Origin: a bacterium
GTDB taxonomy: Bacteria; Cyanobacteriota; Vampirovibrionia; Gastranaerophilales; Gastranaerophilaceae
Reading direction: 5' to 3'
Assembly: GCA_024408905.1 (NCBI GenBank)
Contig: JAKSUP010000005.1
Location: forward strand, 1-18,134
DNA: 18,134 nucleotides
Below, one piece after another: positions 6,597 to 13,017 of the stretch. Made by a program: the position numbers and the translations under genes. Below the pieces are notes generated by a model that saw only the letters and a program-made list of their open reading frames with translations, did not search any database and was not told the origin of the DNA. Each line of letters starts with the position of its first letter. Position 1 is the first letter of the stretch.

Positions 6597-7125
6597 GAAT
6601 GAAGTAAATGTAGCTGATAATATTAAAAACATGATTTTTACAATTCGTGGTCAAAATGTTATGATTGACAGAGATTTAGCTAATTTGTATGAAGTAGATG
6701 TCAAAGCTTTGAATCGTGCTGTAAAGAGAAATATTGAACGCTTCCCGGAATTCTTCATGTTTCAATTAACTGATGAAGAAACAAAAAATTTGCGGTACCA
6801 ATTTGGCACCGCAAAAATTAGTGCGAAAAGCCGCTATAATCCTTATGTATTTACTGAACAAGGAGTCGCAATGTTATCCTCTGTTCTTAATAGCAAAAAA
6901 GCTATACAAGTAAACATACAAATCATGATGACATTTGTTCAAGTGCGACAGTTTGCTTTAGAAAATAAAGAATTAAATAGGCGCTTGACTGATTTAGAAC
7001 AATTATTTATAGAACATTGTAAAGATAATCAACTGGATAACCAAGAATTAATGCAAGCAATTAATCTGTTAATGGACAGAACTAAACCAACTAAAATTGG
7101 TTTTGTAACTGATGATAAAAAATAA
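6595..7125 (+). CDS. ORF6N domain-containing DNA-binding protein (176 aa)
   Basis: The N-terminal ORF6N domain spans about residues 13-100: IFTIRGQNVMIDRDLANLYEV, then LNRAVKRNIERFP, FMFQLTDEE, and FTEQGVAMLSSVLNSKKAI at 86-104. The family is found in phages and mobile regions and is thought to bind DNA. The C-terminal part (110-176) is a helical, probably coiled-coil segment (ALENKELNRRLTDLEQLF). No other phage gene is nearby. It aligns without gaps over the first ~105 residues to the paralog at 8907-9446, but the two differ strongly at residues 65-83, just where the DNA encoding them forms a palindrome (6789-6815). There is no ribosome binding site; the promoter geometry suggests a leaderless message. 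A terminator follows. The biological role is unknown. Confidence 0.93.
   Translation: MNEVNVADNIKNMIFTIRGQNVMIDRDLANLYEVDVKALNRAVKRNIERFPEFFMFQLTDEETKNLRYQFGTAKISAKSRYNPYVFTEQGVAMLSSVLNSKKAIQVNIQIMMTFVQVRQFALENKELNRRLTDLEQLFIEHCKDNQLDNQELMQAINLLMDRTKPTKIGFVTDDKK
6789..6815. repeat. 27-bp near-palindrome inside the first ORF6N gene
   Basis: Arm TTTGCGGTACCAA (6789-6801), central T (6802) and arm TTGGCACCGCAAA (6803-6815) form an inverted repeat with 12 of 13 positions paired (mismatch at 6797/6807). It encodes residues 65-73 of the ORF6N domain. A counterpart with different arms occurs at the equivalent place in the second ORF6N gene. Confidence 0.9.
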
Positions 7126-7127
7126 TT

Positions 7128-7158
7128 TTAAGGTCGTAAATTTCGACTTTAATTTTTT
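7128..7158 (+). terminator. Terminator of the ORF6N gene, possibly bidirectional
   Basis: The stem AAGGTCG (7130-7136) with CGACTTT (7144-7150), one G-T pair and flanking T-A pairs, is followed by six T (7153-7158). It lies between the converging ORF6N and fliR genes and an A/T-rich left side may let it serve both. Confidence 0.65.
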
Positions 7159-7174
7159 CTGTTTTTTAAAACTA

Positions 7175-7954
7175 TTAATAAATTGCAGAAAATGACAAGA
7201 AAAAGTCAGAAATAACATTAATAAGCATTGGTAAAATCCATATCATAATTGCAGCACCTAAAACAGGTTTAAAAAGGAAGCTGAGTTGGAATACGTTTAC
7301 TTGTGGTGCAGTTTTAGAAATTACACCCAAAATAATATCTTGACCAAGTGTCGCAATTAGTACGGGTGACGCAATTTGCAAACCGACATACAAAACATTT
7401 GATGTCGTTTTGATTAAATAATCCATATTTACAATTTGTTCCAAAGGAATTTGAACTGCGTAGATAGGAAAAATCGTAAAACTCCTCACAAAGGCATTAA
7501 AAAGCCAATACAAGCCACCAATTTCTATAAAAATACAAATCCCGAGCATAGTAATCATACGACTCAAAATAGATGTTTGACTGTTTGTACTCGGGTCCAT
7601 TACCATAGCTGAAGATAAACCCATTTGGGTATTAATCATATCCCCACCGGCTTCTATAGCAAGTAAAATCAGTTGTGCCAAATACCCCATAATTGCACCG
7701 ACTGCAAAGTTTAATAACCAAAATATCATTGGTGAAACATTTTTTGGCGGCATTGCAGGATGCAAAAGAGGAGTGAGCATAATTGCCAAAATTATACATA
7801 ATGCAAGTTTTGTTATGGTATTAATTTCTTTTCTGTTAAATACGGGAGAAAATCTTATAAATCCTAAAAGTCTGCAAAAAACAACAAAACCTGCAGAAAA
7901 CCATTTTTCAAAGCCCGGAAAAAGCATTGCTATTTGTGAGATTAGTTGATCCAT
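7175..7954 (-). CDS. fliR: Flagellar biosynthetic protein FliR
   Basis: FliR (SctT family) is a polytopic membrane protein of the flagellar type III export gate; with FliP and FliQ it forms the helical pore in the basal body. The 259 residues contain about six hydrophobic segments, including FVVFCRLLGFIRFSPVF near the N-terminus, the family-like NTITKLALCIILAIMLTPLL, and IASPVLIATLGQDIILGVISKTAPQVNVFQLSF, the most conserved FliR stretch. It is the last gene of the minus-strand fli operon. Its start overlaps the preceding secreted-protein gene by 13 bases, with GGAG upstream, indicating coupling. flhB and flhA, often next, are not in this window. Confidence 0.93.
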   Translation of the reverse strand: MDQLISQIAMLFPGFEKWFSAGFVVFCRLLGFIRFSPVFNRKEINTITKLALCIILAIMLTPLLHPAMPPKNVSPMIFWLLNFAVGAIMGYLAQLILLAIEAGGDMINTQMGLSSAMVMDPSTNSQTSILSRMITMLGICIFIEIGGLYWLFNAFVRSFTIFPIYAVQIPLEQIVNMDYLIKTTSNVLYVGLQIASPVLIATLGQDIILGVISKTAPQVNVFQLSFLFKPVLGAAIMIWILPMLINVISDFFLSFSAIY

Positions 7955-8388
7955 TGTTCAACTCCTCTCATCATATACGGTGGCACATCTATTCTAAAAT
8001 TATCCGTTGCCGGTGGTATATCCATTGTCTGAATTTCTACATTTTTATCATCACATTCTATTCTTGTTAATACATCTGTAACATCTACTTTTAAATTGAT
8101 TTTTGTTTTTTTATCTTTTAAAACGCTAAAATGTGTTGAACCCATTTTTAAAGGATGCACCATTAATGTATGTTTTTCGCCCATAATAGTAATCAAGGGG
8201 TAAACATCAATAATTGTATTATCATCAATACTTATATCCGTCAATTTCCCATCAGCCGTTACTATACAATCTTCAAAAGCATAGCTTGGCAAAAATCCAA
8301 ATACAAAGAATAGACACATAAACAAAACCTTTGCCATATTAGCAAAGTTAATTTTAGCTATTAAATTGACTACCTTTATATTATTCAT
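7942..8388 (-). CDS. Secreted protein resembling the pilus/secretin N-terminal domain (148 aa)
   Basis: The N-terminus has a signal-like hydrophobic segment (MAKVLFMCLFFVFGFLPSYAF), with cleavage likely after SYA. The start ATG abuts the fliQ stop codon and is preceded by AGGAAGG at the end of fliQ. The region IIDVYPLITIMGEKHTLMVHPLKMGSTHFSVL, followed by INLKVDV, matches the pattern of the pilus/secretin N-terminal domain (as in CpaC/RcpA: a value that must hold, then a GxTxxxV strand, then a VxV strand). That assignment is from pattern memory and moderate only. It would act outside the inner membrane. Its place between fliQ and fliR, normally adjacent, is odd. It may be a basal-body or P-ring-like accessory protein; no specific role is proven. 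Confidence 0.75.
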   Translation of the reverse strand: MNNIKVVNLIAKINFANMAKVLFMCLFFVFGFLPSYAFEDCIVTADGKLTDISIDDNTIIDVYPLITIMGEKHTLMVHPLKMGSTHFSVLKDKKTKINLKVDVTDVLTRIECDDKNVEIQTMDIPPATDNFRIDVPPYMMRGVEQWIN

Positions 8389-8880
8389 TTACCTTCCTAT
8401 AATTTTATTAGTTTCAACAAAATTTGGCTTTGGCATAGGAGTTTTTGGTGCAACATCATATTTTAATTTGCTATTTTTATCTATATAAGGAACTTTACCC
8501 GGATTTTTCATTATTTCTTTTACATCAGGAACATTCTTAAACTTGTCCCCCTTCATCTCGCCTTCGAAAGGGGTTGTGTATCTATAATAATTGGCAGGCA
8601 AAACATAGCTGTCAGCTTTTGATACACCATTGAAAGCAAGTGCTGCACCTTCTTGGAAAAGATTAGTTAAAAGTTTTATAAATCCTAAACCGCCAATAAT
8701 AATAACCAAGAAAACAGCAAAGATTTTTGGAGCAGCAGAAATAGTTTGTTCTTGTACCTGAGTAACAGCCTGAATAATACCTACAACCAAACCTATAGCA
8801 GCTGCCACCAATACACACGGCATTGATATTGAAAGCATTACCATAAAACCTTTTGCTAAATATTCAGTTAACATTTCCAT
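8389..8880 (-). CDS. fliQ: Flagellar export protein FliQ with long C-terminal tail (163 aa)
   Basis: FliQ (SctS family) is a small two-helix membrane protein of the export gate. Here residues about 10-37 (MVMLSISMPCVLVAAAIGLVVGIIQAVTQ) and 47-73 (PKIFAVFLVIIIGGLGFIKLL) are the two helices, with the conserved QAVTQVQEQTISAAPK between them. Family members have about 90 residues; this one has 163. The extra 70 residues are hydrophilic, with Pro, Lys and Tyr (VPYIDKNSK, TPMPKPN). GAGGG precedes the start, whose first seven codons (MEMLTEY) are repeated at the start of the neighbouring ORF6N gene. The stop codon touches the next start codon. Confidence 0.93.
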   Translation of the reverse strand: MEMLTEYLAKGFMVMLSISMPCVLVAAAIGLVVGIIQAVTQVQEQTISAAPKIFAVFLVIIIGGLGFIKLLTNLFQEGAALAFNGVSKADSYVLPANYYRYTTPFEGEMKGDKFKNVPDVKEIMKNPGKVPYIDKNSKLKYDVAPKTPMPKPNFVETNKIIGR

Positions 8881-8901
8881 TTTTTCAAGCCCTCGCTAAT
8901 T
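8860..8901. repeat. 42-bp direct repeat, copy at the fliQ start
   Basis: Identical over all 42 bases to 9426-9467. It spans the end of the spacer, the GAGGG site and the first seven codons of fliQ. Confidence 0.95.
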
Positions 8902-8906
8902 TCTGT

Positions 8907-9446
8907 TTATTTAAAACCTATCGGATTATTTTCTTTAGGTTTTTCTATTAAATTGTTTAACACATCAATTATCTGTTTAATTGTTGTTTCATGCTCTGCA
9001 AACTTGTTATCCGTATTTTCAATATGTAACATCAATATTTTTTGTAATTCTGCAATTTCTTGGTTTTTGGTATCAGTCGTTAATGCGTATTGTCTTAATT
9101 TTACAAAAGTTCTAATAATTTCAATATTAATAGCAATTGCTCTTTCACTATTCAAAACACTTGATAACATTGCGACACCTTGTTCTGTAAAAACATTCGG
9201 AGTTGTTGAAGAATATTTTAATTTCTTAAACCGGTCGCAATTTGCGACCAGTTTTTTAAGCTCATTATCATTAAGTTTGAACATAAAATCTGCAGGAAAT
9301 CGGTCAGAATTTCTTTTAACAGCTTCGTTCAAGCGTTTTGTTTTTACGCCGTAAAGTTCTGCGAGGTCATAATCAACCATAACTTTTTGACCCCTAATTG
9401 TAAAAATTCTATCTTCAATTATTTTATATTCAGTTAACATTTCCAT
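8907..9446 (-). CDS. ORF6N domain-containing protein inserted between fliP and fliQ (179 aa)
   Basis: The ORF6N domain has the same layout as the paralog at 6595: IFTIRGQKVMVDYDLAELYGV, LNEAVKRNSDRFP, FMFKLND, then FTEQGVAMLSSVLNSERAI at 86-104. The C-terminal region (105-179) is helical and charged, likely coiled coil. Nothing in it suggests a flagellar role. Its first seven residues, MEMLTEY, and its ribosome binding site are identical to those of fliQ because a 42-bp repeat flanks the gene. The gene therefore lies within the fli operon in the same direction and would be transcribed with it. The family is common in phages; here no phage genes accompany it. A palindrome is embedded in its codons 65-73 (9228-9254). 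I take it as an insertion into an ancestral fliP-fliQ junction. Confidence 0.93.
   Translation of the reverse strand: MEMLTEYKIIEDRIFTIRGQKVMVDYDLAELYGVKTKRLNEAVKRNSDRFPADFMFKLNDNELKKLVANCDRFKKLKYSSTTPNVFTEQGVAMLSSVLNSERAIAINIEIIRTFVKLRQYALTTDTKNQEIAELQKILMLHIENTDNKFAEHETTIKQIIDVLNNLIEKPKENNPIGFK
9228..9254. repeat. 27-bp near-palindrome inside the second ORF6N gene
   Basis: Arm AAACCGGTCGCAA (9228-9240), central T (9241) and arm TTGCGACCAGTTT (9242-9254) form an inverted repeat with 12 of 13 positions paired (mismatch 9232/9250). It is in frame with codons 65-73 (residues KLVANCDRF). The arms are unlike those of the palindrome at 6789-6815 except for the central CAATTTG. Confidence 0.9.
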
Positions 9447-9467
9447 TTTTTCAAGCCCTCGCTAATT
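9426..9467. repeat. 42-bp direct repeat, copy at the ORF6N start
   Basis: Perfect copy of 8860-8901. It covers the last two codons' worth of fliP end, the spacer with GAGGG, and the first seven codons of the ORF6N gene. Confidence 0.95.
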
Positions 9468-10100
9468 ATAACTTTGTACCAAGCCTTGAACAATTAATGC
9501 CCAGCCGTCAACTGCAATAAATATCAACAATTTAAACGGCAACGATATAATTGTCGGAGATAACATAAACATACCGAGTGCCAGCAATATGTTTGCAACT
9601 ACCAAGTCCAATACAATAAATGGTACAAAAACTACAAAACCTATTTCAAATGCGACTTTTAATTCACTCAAAATATAGGCAGGAGCTATTTCCCAAATTG
9701 TTAAATCTTCAGGAGATTTTAAAGGCGCCTTATGCCTTAATTCTACAAAGAATGCTAAATCAGATTGTCTTGTTTGTTTTAGCATAAATTCTTTCAAAGG
9801 TTTTGAACCTTCATCTATTGTCATTATTAAGTTACCGTTTTTTTGATACGGAATAGAACCTTTGTCATACATCTGTTGAAAAACACCACCCATAGTGTAA
9901 AAAGTTAAAATCATACATAACCCGATTGTTACGATTGAAGGTGGTACTTGAACACCCATAGCTGTTTTCAAAAGAGAAAATACTATTGAAAATCTTAAAA
10001 AAGATGTCATACAACAAAATACAAATGGCAGTAATGAAAATAATGTCATTACTGTAAGCATTTGTAGAACTGGATTCATATTTTGTAAAACGGAGTCCAT
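9462..10100 (-). CDS. fliP: Flagellar biosynthetic protein FliP
   Basis: FliP (SctR family) forms most of the export-gate pore in the flagellar basal body. The family signature PAYILSELKVAFEIGF is present at residues 140-155. Hydrophobic helices lie at about 13-30, 53-70, 152-180 and 187-207, and the segment FLRFSIVFSLLKTAMGVQVPP is typical. At 212 aa it is shorter than enterobacterial FliP (about 245) because the cleavable N-terminal signal is missing, as in many SctR proteins. The start ATG shares one base with the fliO stop codon. Its stop codon (9464-9462, TAG) lies within the 42-bp repeat that precedes the inserted ORF6N gene. Confidence 0.96.
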   Translation of the reverse strand: MDSVLQNMNPVLQMLTVMTLFSLLPFVFCCMTSFLRFSIVFSLLKTAMGVQVPPSIVTIGLCMILTFYTMGGVFQQMYDKGSIPYQKNGNLIMTIDEGSKPLKEFMLKQTRQSDLAFFVELRHKAPLKSPEDLTIWEIAPAYILSELKVAFEIGFVVFVPFIVLDLVVANILLALGMFMLSPTIISLPFKLLIFIAVDGWALIVQGLVQSYN

Positions 10101-10618
10101 TATCTATTTCTCCCCATAGTTGTTTCTATTTCGTTAACTGAAATCCCTCCCTGCATTTTTGTTGCCAAATTTCTCATTACAGATGCATAAGGAGTTTCTT
10201 TTGCACTTTTGGATATCAAGGAATTTTTGATACCAACAATTGATTTATCCATAAATTCTTTTTTAGCCGGAGATTTTTGTTGAGGCATAGTTTCTCTAAA
10301 ACTTTGCGTTGAATATTCATCTGCACACAAAGAAGCTATTGAAGATATTTTTTCTTCATACAAGTTTTGAGATGAAGGATTTAATTTTGATATTAAAGTC
10401 GTTCTGTCAACATCTCCTGCAATTAGAAATTTTTCTTCACCGGCTGATACGATATATAAATTCTTTCTCGCGCCGATAGATAATGTATCTATCACTTTTA
10501 AAAATTTCCCACTTGATTTACAAGCACCATTGGTCGCATTTTTAAATACAATAAGTGCAATTCCGATTACACCGACCATGGCTAACGTATAAACAATAAA
10601 ATTAGTTAAATATCCCAT
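10100..10618 (-). CDS. fliO: Flagellar biosynthetic protein FliO
   Basis: FliO helps assemble the FliP complex and is found in flagellar systems rather than in most injectisomes, so it favours a flagellum here. The N-terminal membrane helix is at about residues 8-25 (IVYTLAMVGVIGIALIVF). The soluble domain follows: FLKVIDTLSIGARKNLYIVSAGEEKFLIAGD (40-70) matches the FliO pattern of a GxxxxLxVVxVGxxxLLLG fold. The C-terminal hundred residues are poorly conserved and polar. The stop overlaps the fliP start (TAATG), so the two are translationally coupled. AGAGG lies before the start, downstream of two hairpins in the gap from the switch-protein gene. Confidence 0.88.
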   Translation of the reverse strand: MGYLTNFIVYTLAMVGVIGIALIVFKNATNGACKSSGKFLKVIDTLSIGARKNLYIVSAGEEKFLIAGDVDRTTLISKLNPSSQNLYEEKISSIASLCADEYSTQSFRETMPQQKSPAKKEFMDKSIVGIKNSLISKSAKETPYASVMRNLATKMQGGISVNEIETTMGRNR

Positions 10619-10632
10619 TATTACCTCTCATT

Positions 10633-10679
10633 TTCCTCTTTTGAGGAAGGTTAGTTTAAGGAAAAGTCCTTCTAACCTT
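10633..10679 (-). promoter_or_regulatory. Two adjacent hairpins in the gap before fliO
   Basis: A larger hairpin at 10647-10679 has outer arms AAGGTTAG and CTAACCTT and inner arms AAGGA and TCCTT, with a 3-base bulge. A smaller one at 10633-10648 has arms TTCCTC and GAGGAA. They share two bases, so the longest forms exclude one another. Neither ends in a T run on the minus strand, so they look like mRNA-stabilising or translational structures rather than terminators. Confidence 0.5.
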
Positions 10680-10707
10680 TATTTAATTCCCAAATCTAAT
10701 AAGTCAA

Positions 10708-11811
10708 TTATTCTGCTTTTTCTTCTACTTCAAAATCTGAGTAATCAAAGTCTTCTGAAGCTTTTTCTTCTGTTTCAGAATTATCTTCTACATCTTGTGA
10801 AGGTATCGCATCAGGTTCACATTGGCCGTTTGATTCAGTAACTTTTTCAATTCTTACGCCAAATCTATCGTTAATTATGACAAGCTCCCCTGCTGCAACG
10901 GTTTTCCCACCGACTTTTAAAGCAACTTTGTTATCATACACAGAACACAAGTCAACAATTAAACCTTCTTCAATACTTTTTAAATCTCCGAGAGTGACTT
11001 TTACCTTGTCAAACTCAGCAGACATATCTACTTGAATACTATCCCACAAGTTAGTATTAGCATTATCCATGTCATTTCCTCCCGACATATCATAAGGTAC
11101 TATAATTTTATCATTTGGTCTGACTTCAAATTTTTGAATAATATTTTCGCAAACAAGAGTCATTTCTGAAGAATTACTGTTCTCAAAAAGAACAATATCT
11201 CCAACATCTAATTTCTTGATTTCTGCTAAAGGAAACATAGTCGTTCCAAGAAGCAAATTGACTTCAACAGGAGTATGTGCAAAATCCATATCTGTAAACT
11301 TTTGTTCGCCGATTTCAATCCCCTGTGGTTTTAAAATATCCTTTGGCACTGAAATAATGAATTTTGCAGCAGTTTCAGAAGCTTCGCTTTTTACAAAATA
11401 TGTTAAATGCAAAATCTCATTATAACGACGATTTGGCTCTATAGTAAAGTTTGGGGCAAGTGATTCATAAAGAAAATCATTAAATGCCGTTATAATTCGC
11501 GCTTCTAATTCTGTAACTTCTGTTAATTCAAATCGTTTATTATTTCTCCCTAAAACCTTGTCTAAAACAACATCGATGGCTTCTTGAGAAATTCTTATAT
11601 AGACATCATTTTTAGCATTAATTTTGACTTTAGTAACGAAAAAAGTTTCATTTTGCGCAAGAATATTCATATTTGTACTTACAGAAGCGAGTTTATATTC
11701 AAATCCATCGAAAAAGAATTCGCTGCTGCAATTACGCACGACATCAGTAAATACTGAATCGTACCATGAAAATTGCTTATATAATTCATCAAAGAAAATT
11801 GAATTAATCAT
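10708..11811 (-). CDS. Flagellar motor switch protein with two SpoA domains (FliM/FliN family, 367 aa)
   Basis: Two SpoA (FliMN C-terminal) domains are seen in a single chain: about residues 180-232 (VEVNLLLGTTMFPLAEIKKLDVGDIVLF) and 257-325 (DKVKVTLGDLKSIEEGLIVDL, then GELVIINDRFGVRIEKV). The N-terminal 170 residues contain a FliM/CheC-like helix ELTEVTELEARIITAFNDFL. The FliM CheY-binding tip is absent. The last 40 residues are strongly acidic. It should form the cytoplasmic C-ring/sorting platform beside the export gate. The double-SpoA form resembles SctQ or a FliM-FliN fusion, so I give no gene symbol. AGTAGGG lies 6 bases before the ATG. It is first in the operon, divergent from ribD. 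Confidence 0.85.
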   Translation of the reverse strand: MINSIFFDELYKQFSWYDSVFTDVVRNCSSEFFFDGFEYKLASVSTNMNILAQNETFFVTKVKINAKNDVYIRISQEAIDVVLDKVLGRNNKRFELTEVTELEARIITAFNDFLYESLAPNFTIEPNRRYNEILHLTYFVKSEASETAAKFIISVPKDILKPQGIEIGEQKFTDMDFAHTPVEVNLLLGTTMFPLAEIKKLDVGDIVLFENSNSSEMTLVCENIIQKFEVRPNDKIIVPYDMSGGNDMDNANTNLWDSIQVDMSAEFDKVKVTLGDLKSIEEGLIVDLCSVYDNKVALKVGGKTVAAGELVIINDRFGVRIEKVTESNGQCEPDAIPSQDVEDNSETEEKASEDFDYSDFEVEEKAE

Positions 11812-11923
11812 ATTTTTCCCTACTATAGTCCATAAGTATCATAGCGTTTTTGTCAAGTCATGACATCATACGAATAATGTAGGAATGCTTTTGTTCTGAC
11901 TTTTGTAAGCAAAAAAATTGTTA

Positions 11924-11929
11924 TATAAT
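11924..11929 (+). promoter_or_regulatory. -10 box of ribD, placing the start at the ATG
   Basis: A perfect TATAAT ends six bases before the ribD ATG at 11936, so transcription should begin at or next to the start codon. The -35 region (about 11901-11907) is poor. No Shine-Dalgarno sequence is present. Confidence 0.5.
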
Positions 11930-11935
11930 AACCGT

Positions 11936-12958
11936 ATGCTTAAAGAAAAATCTATACACGAAAAATATATGAAAATGTGCTTCAAGCTTGCGCAAAAAGG
12001 TGAAGGAAAAACATCTCCTAATCCTTTAGTAGGTTGTGTCGTGCTGGATAAAAACGGAAAAATAATTTCTAAAGGTTATCATAAAAAGTGTGGTGAAAAT
12101 CACGCAGAACGTGACGCACTTTCAAAATTAAAAATTGGTGAAGCTGAAGGCGGGACATTATATGTTAATCTTGAACCTTGCTCACATTACGGTAAAACCC
12201 CTCCTTGCACAGATATAATTATTGAACACAAAATAAAAAAAGTTGTGTTTGCGATGAAAGATGTAAATCCCAAAGTAAATGGTGTTTCAATTCTTAAAAG
12301 AGCAGGGATTGAAGTAGTTGAAGGTGTTTTAAAAGAAGAAGCCGAGTTTTTAAATCGCAGATTTATAAAAAATATAAGAAAAAGTTTGCCTTATGTTGTT
12401 CTAAAAACTGCAACAACTCTTGACGGCAAAATTGCAACAAGCACAGGTTCTTCTAAATGGATAACGTCAGATGCTTCTCGCAAAGAAGTTTATAAATTGA
12501 GAAAACTGTTTGATTGCATAATGACATCTTCAAATACAGTTATTGCAGACAATCCGACCATGGAACATAAATTCAAATGTGTTTTGGATAAAGATAATAG
12601 AACCGATAAAAACGCTAAAATATATCAACAAGGCGAAATTTATATTGCAACAAAAGAAAATACTCCAATTAAAGACGAAAACTTGGATATAAAATCTGTT
12701 TTACAAAACTTATACAAAAAAGGAATTTGTTCAGTTTTTGTAGAATGTGGAGGAACGCTCGCCGGAAGTATGCTCAAAGACAATCTAATCGACGAAATTT
12801 ATCAATTTGTTGCCCCAAAAATTCTGAATGATAACGAAGGTAAAAGCTGTTTCAACGGGGGTAAATACAAAGATATCTCAGAATGTAAAACAATAAAAAT
12901 CTATGATATTAAACAGATTGGAACAGATATTTTAATAAAGGGTATTTTAGACACTTGA
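11936..12958 (+). CDS. ribD: Bifunctional riboflavin biosynthesis protein RibD
   Basis: RibD carries out the deamination and the side-chain reduction of the pyrimidine intermediate in riboflavin synthesis. The N-terminal deaminase has TSPNPLVG (26-33) and the zinc site HAE (56-58) with PCSHYGKTPPC (81-91). The C-terminal reductase begins near PYVVLKTATTLDGKIA and has GSSKWITSDASR; the CGGTLAGSML segment near the end is also typical. The length is 340 aa, near the normal 360. I start at the ATG at 11936 because the in-frame codon at 11918 lies within the promoter. There is no ribosome binding site, so the mRNA is probably leaderless. No FMN riboswitch is possible in the short gap. No other rib genes are adjacent. 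Confidence 0.95.
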   Translation: MLKEKSIHEKYMKMCFKLAQKGEGKTSPNPLVGCVVLDKNGKIISKGYHKKCGENHAERDALSKLKIGEAEGGTLYVNLEPCSHYGKTPPCTDIIIEHKIKKVVFAMKDVNPKVNGVSILKRAGIEVVEGVLKEEAEFLNRRFIKNIRKSLPYVVLKTATTLDGKIATSTGSSKWITSDASRKEVYKLRKLFDCIMTSSNTVIADNPTMEHKFKCVLDKDNRTDKNAKIYQQGEIYIATKENTPIKDENLDIKSVLQNLYKKGICSVFVECGGTLAGSMLKDNLIDEIYQFVAPKILNDNEGKSCFNGGKYKDISECKTIKIYDIKQIGTDILIKGILDT

Positions 12959-13017
12959 AAAACTCAAAAAATAGGTTATCATGATAATGAACCCCAATTA
13001 GTAAACCGAAAGGATAT

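Noticed and set aside
8953..9354. 133-codon frame on the plus strand opposite the second ORF6N gene
   Set aside because: Antisense shadow: the ORF6N frame has clear family motifs, while this one has no ribosome binding site or recognisable domain.
6595..9446. A prophage spanning the two ORF6N genes
   Set aside because: No integrase, capsid, portal or terminase genes; the intervening genes are flagellar and intact.
7175..11811. Reading the operon as a virulence-type injectisome
   Set aside because: FliO is present and gene order follows flagellar clusters; no SctC secretin, needle or translocon genes are in view.
11829..11856. TTGACA with a weak TATGGA at 16 bases as promoter of the fli operon
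   Set aside because: The -35 is perfect but the -10 is poor and the implied start lies inside the AGTAGGG ribosome binding site; not firm enough to list.
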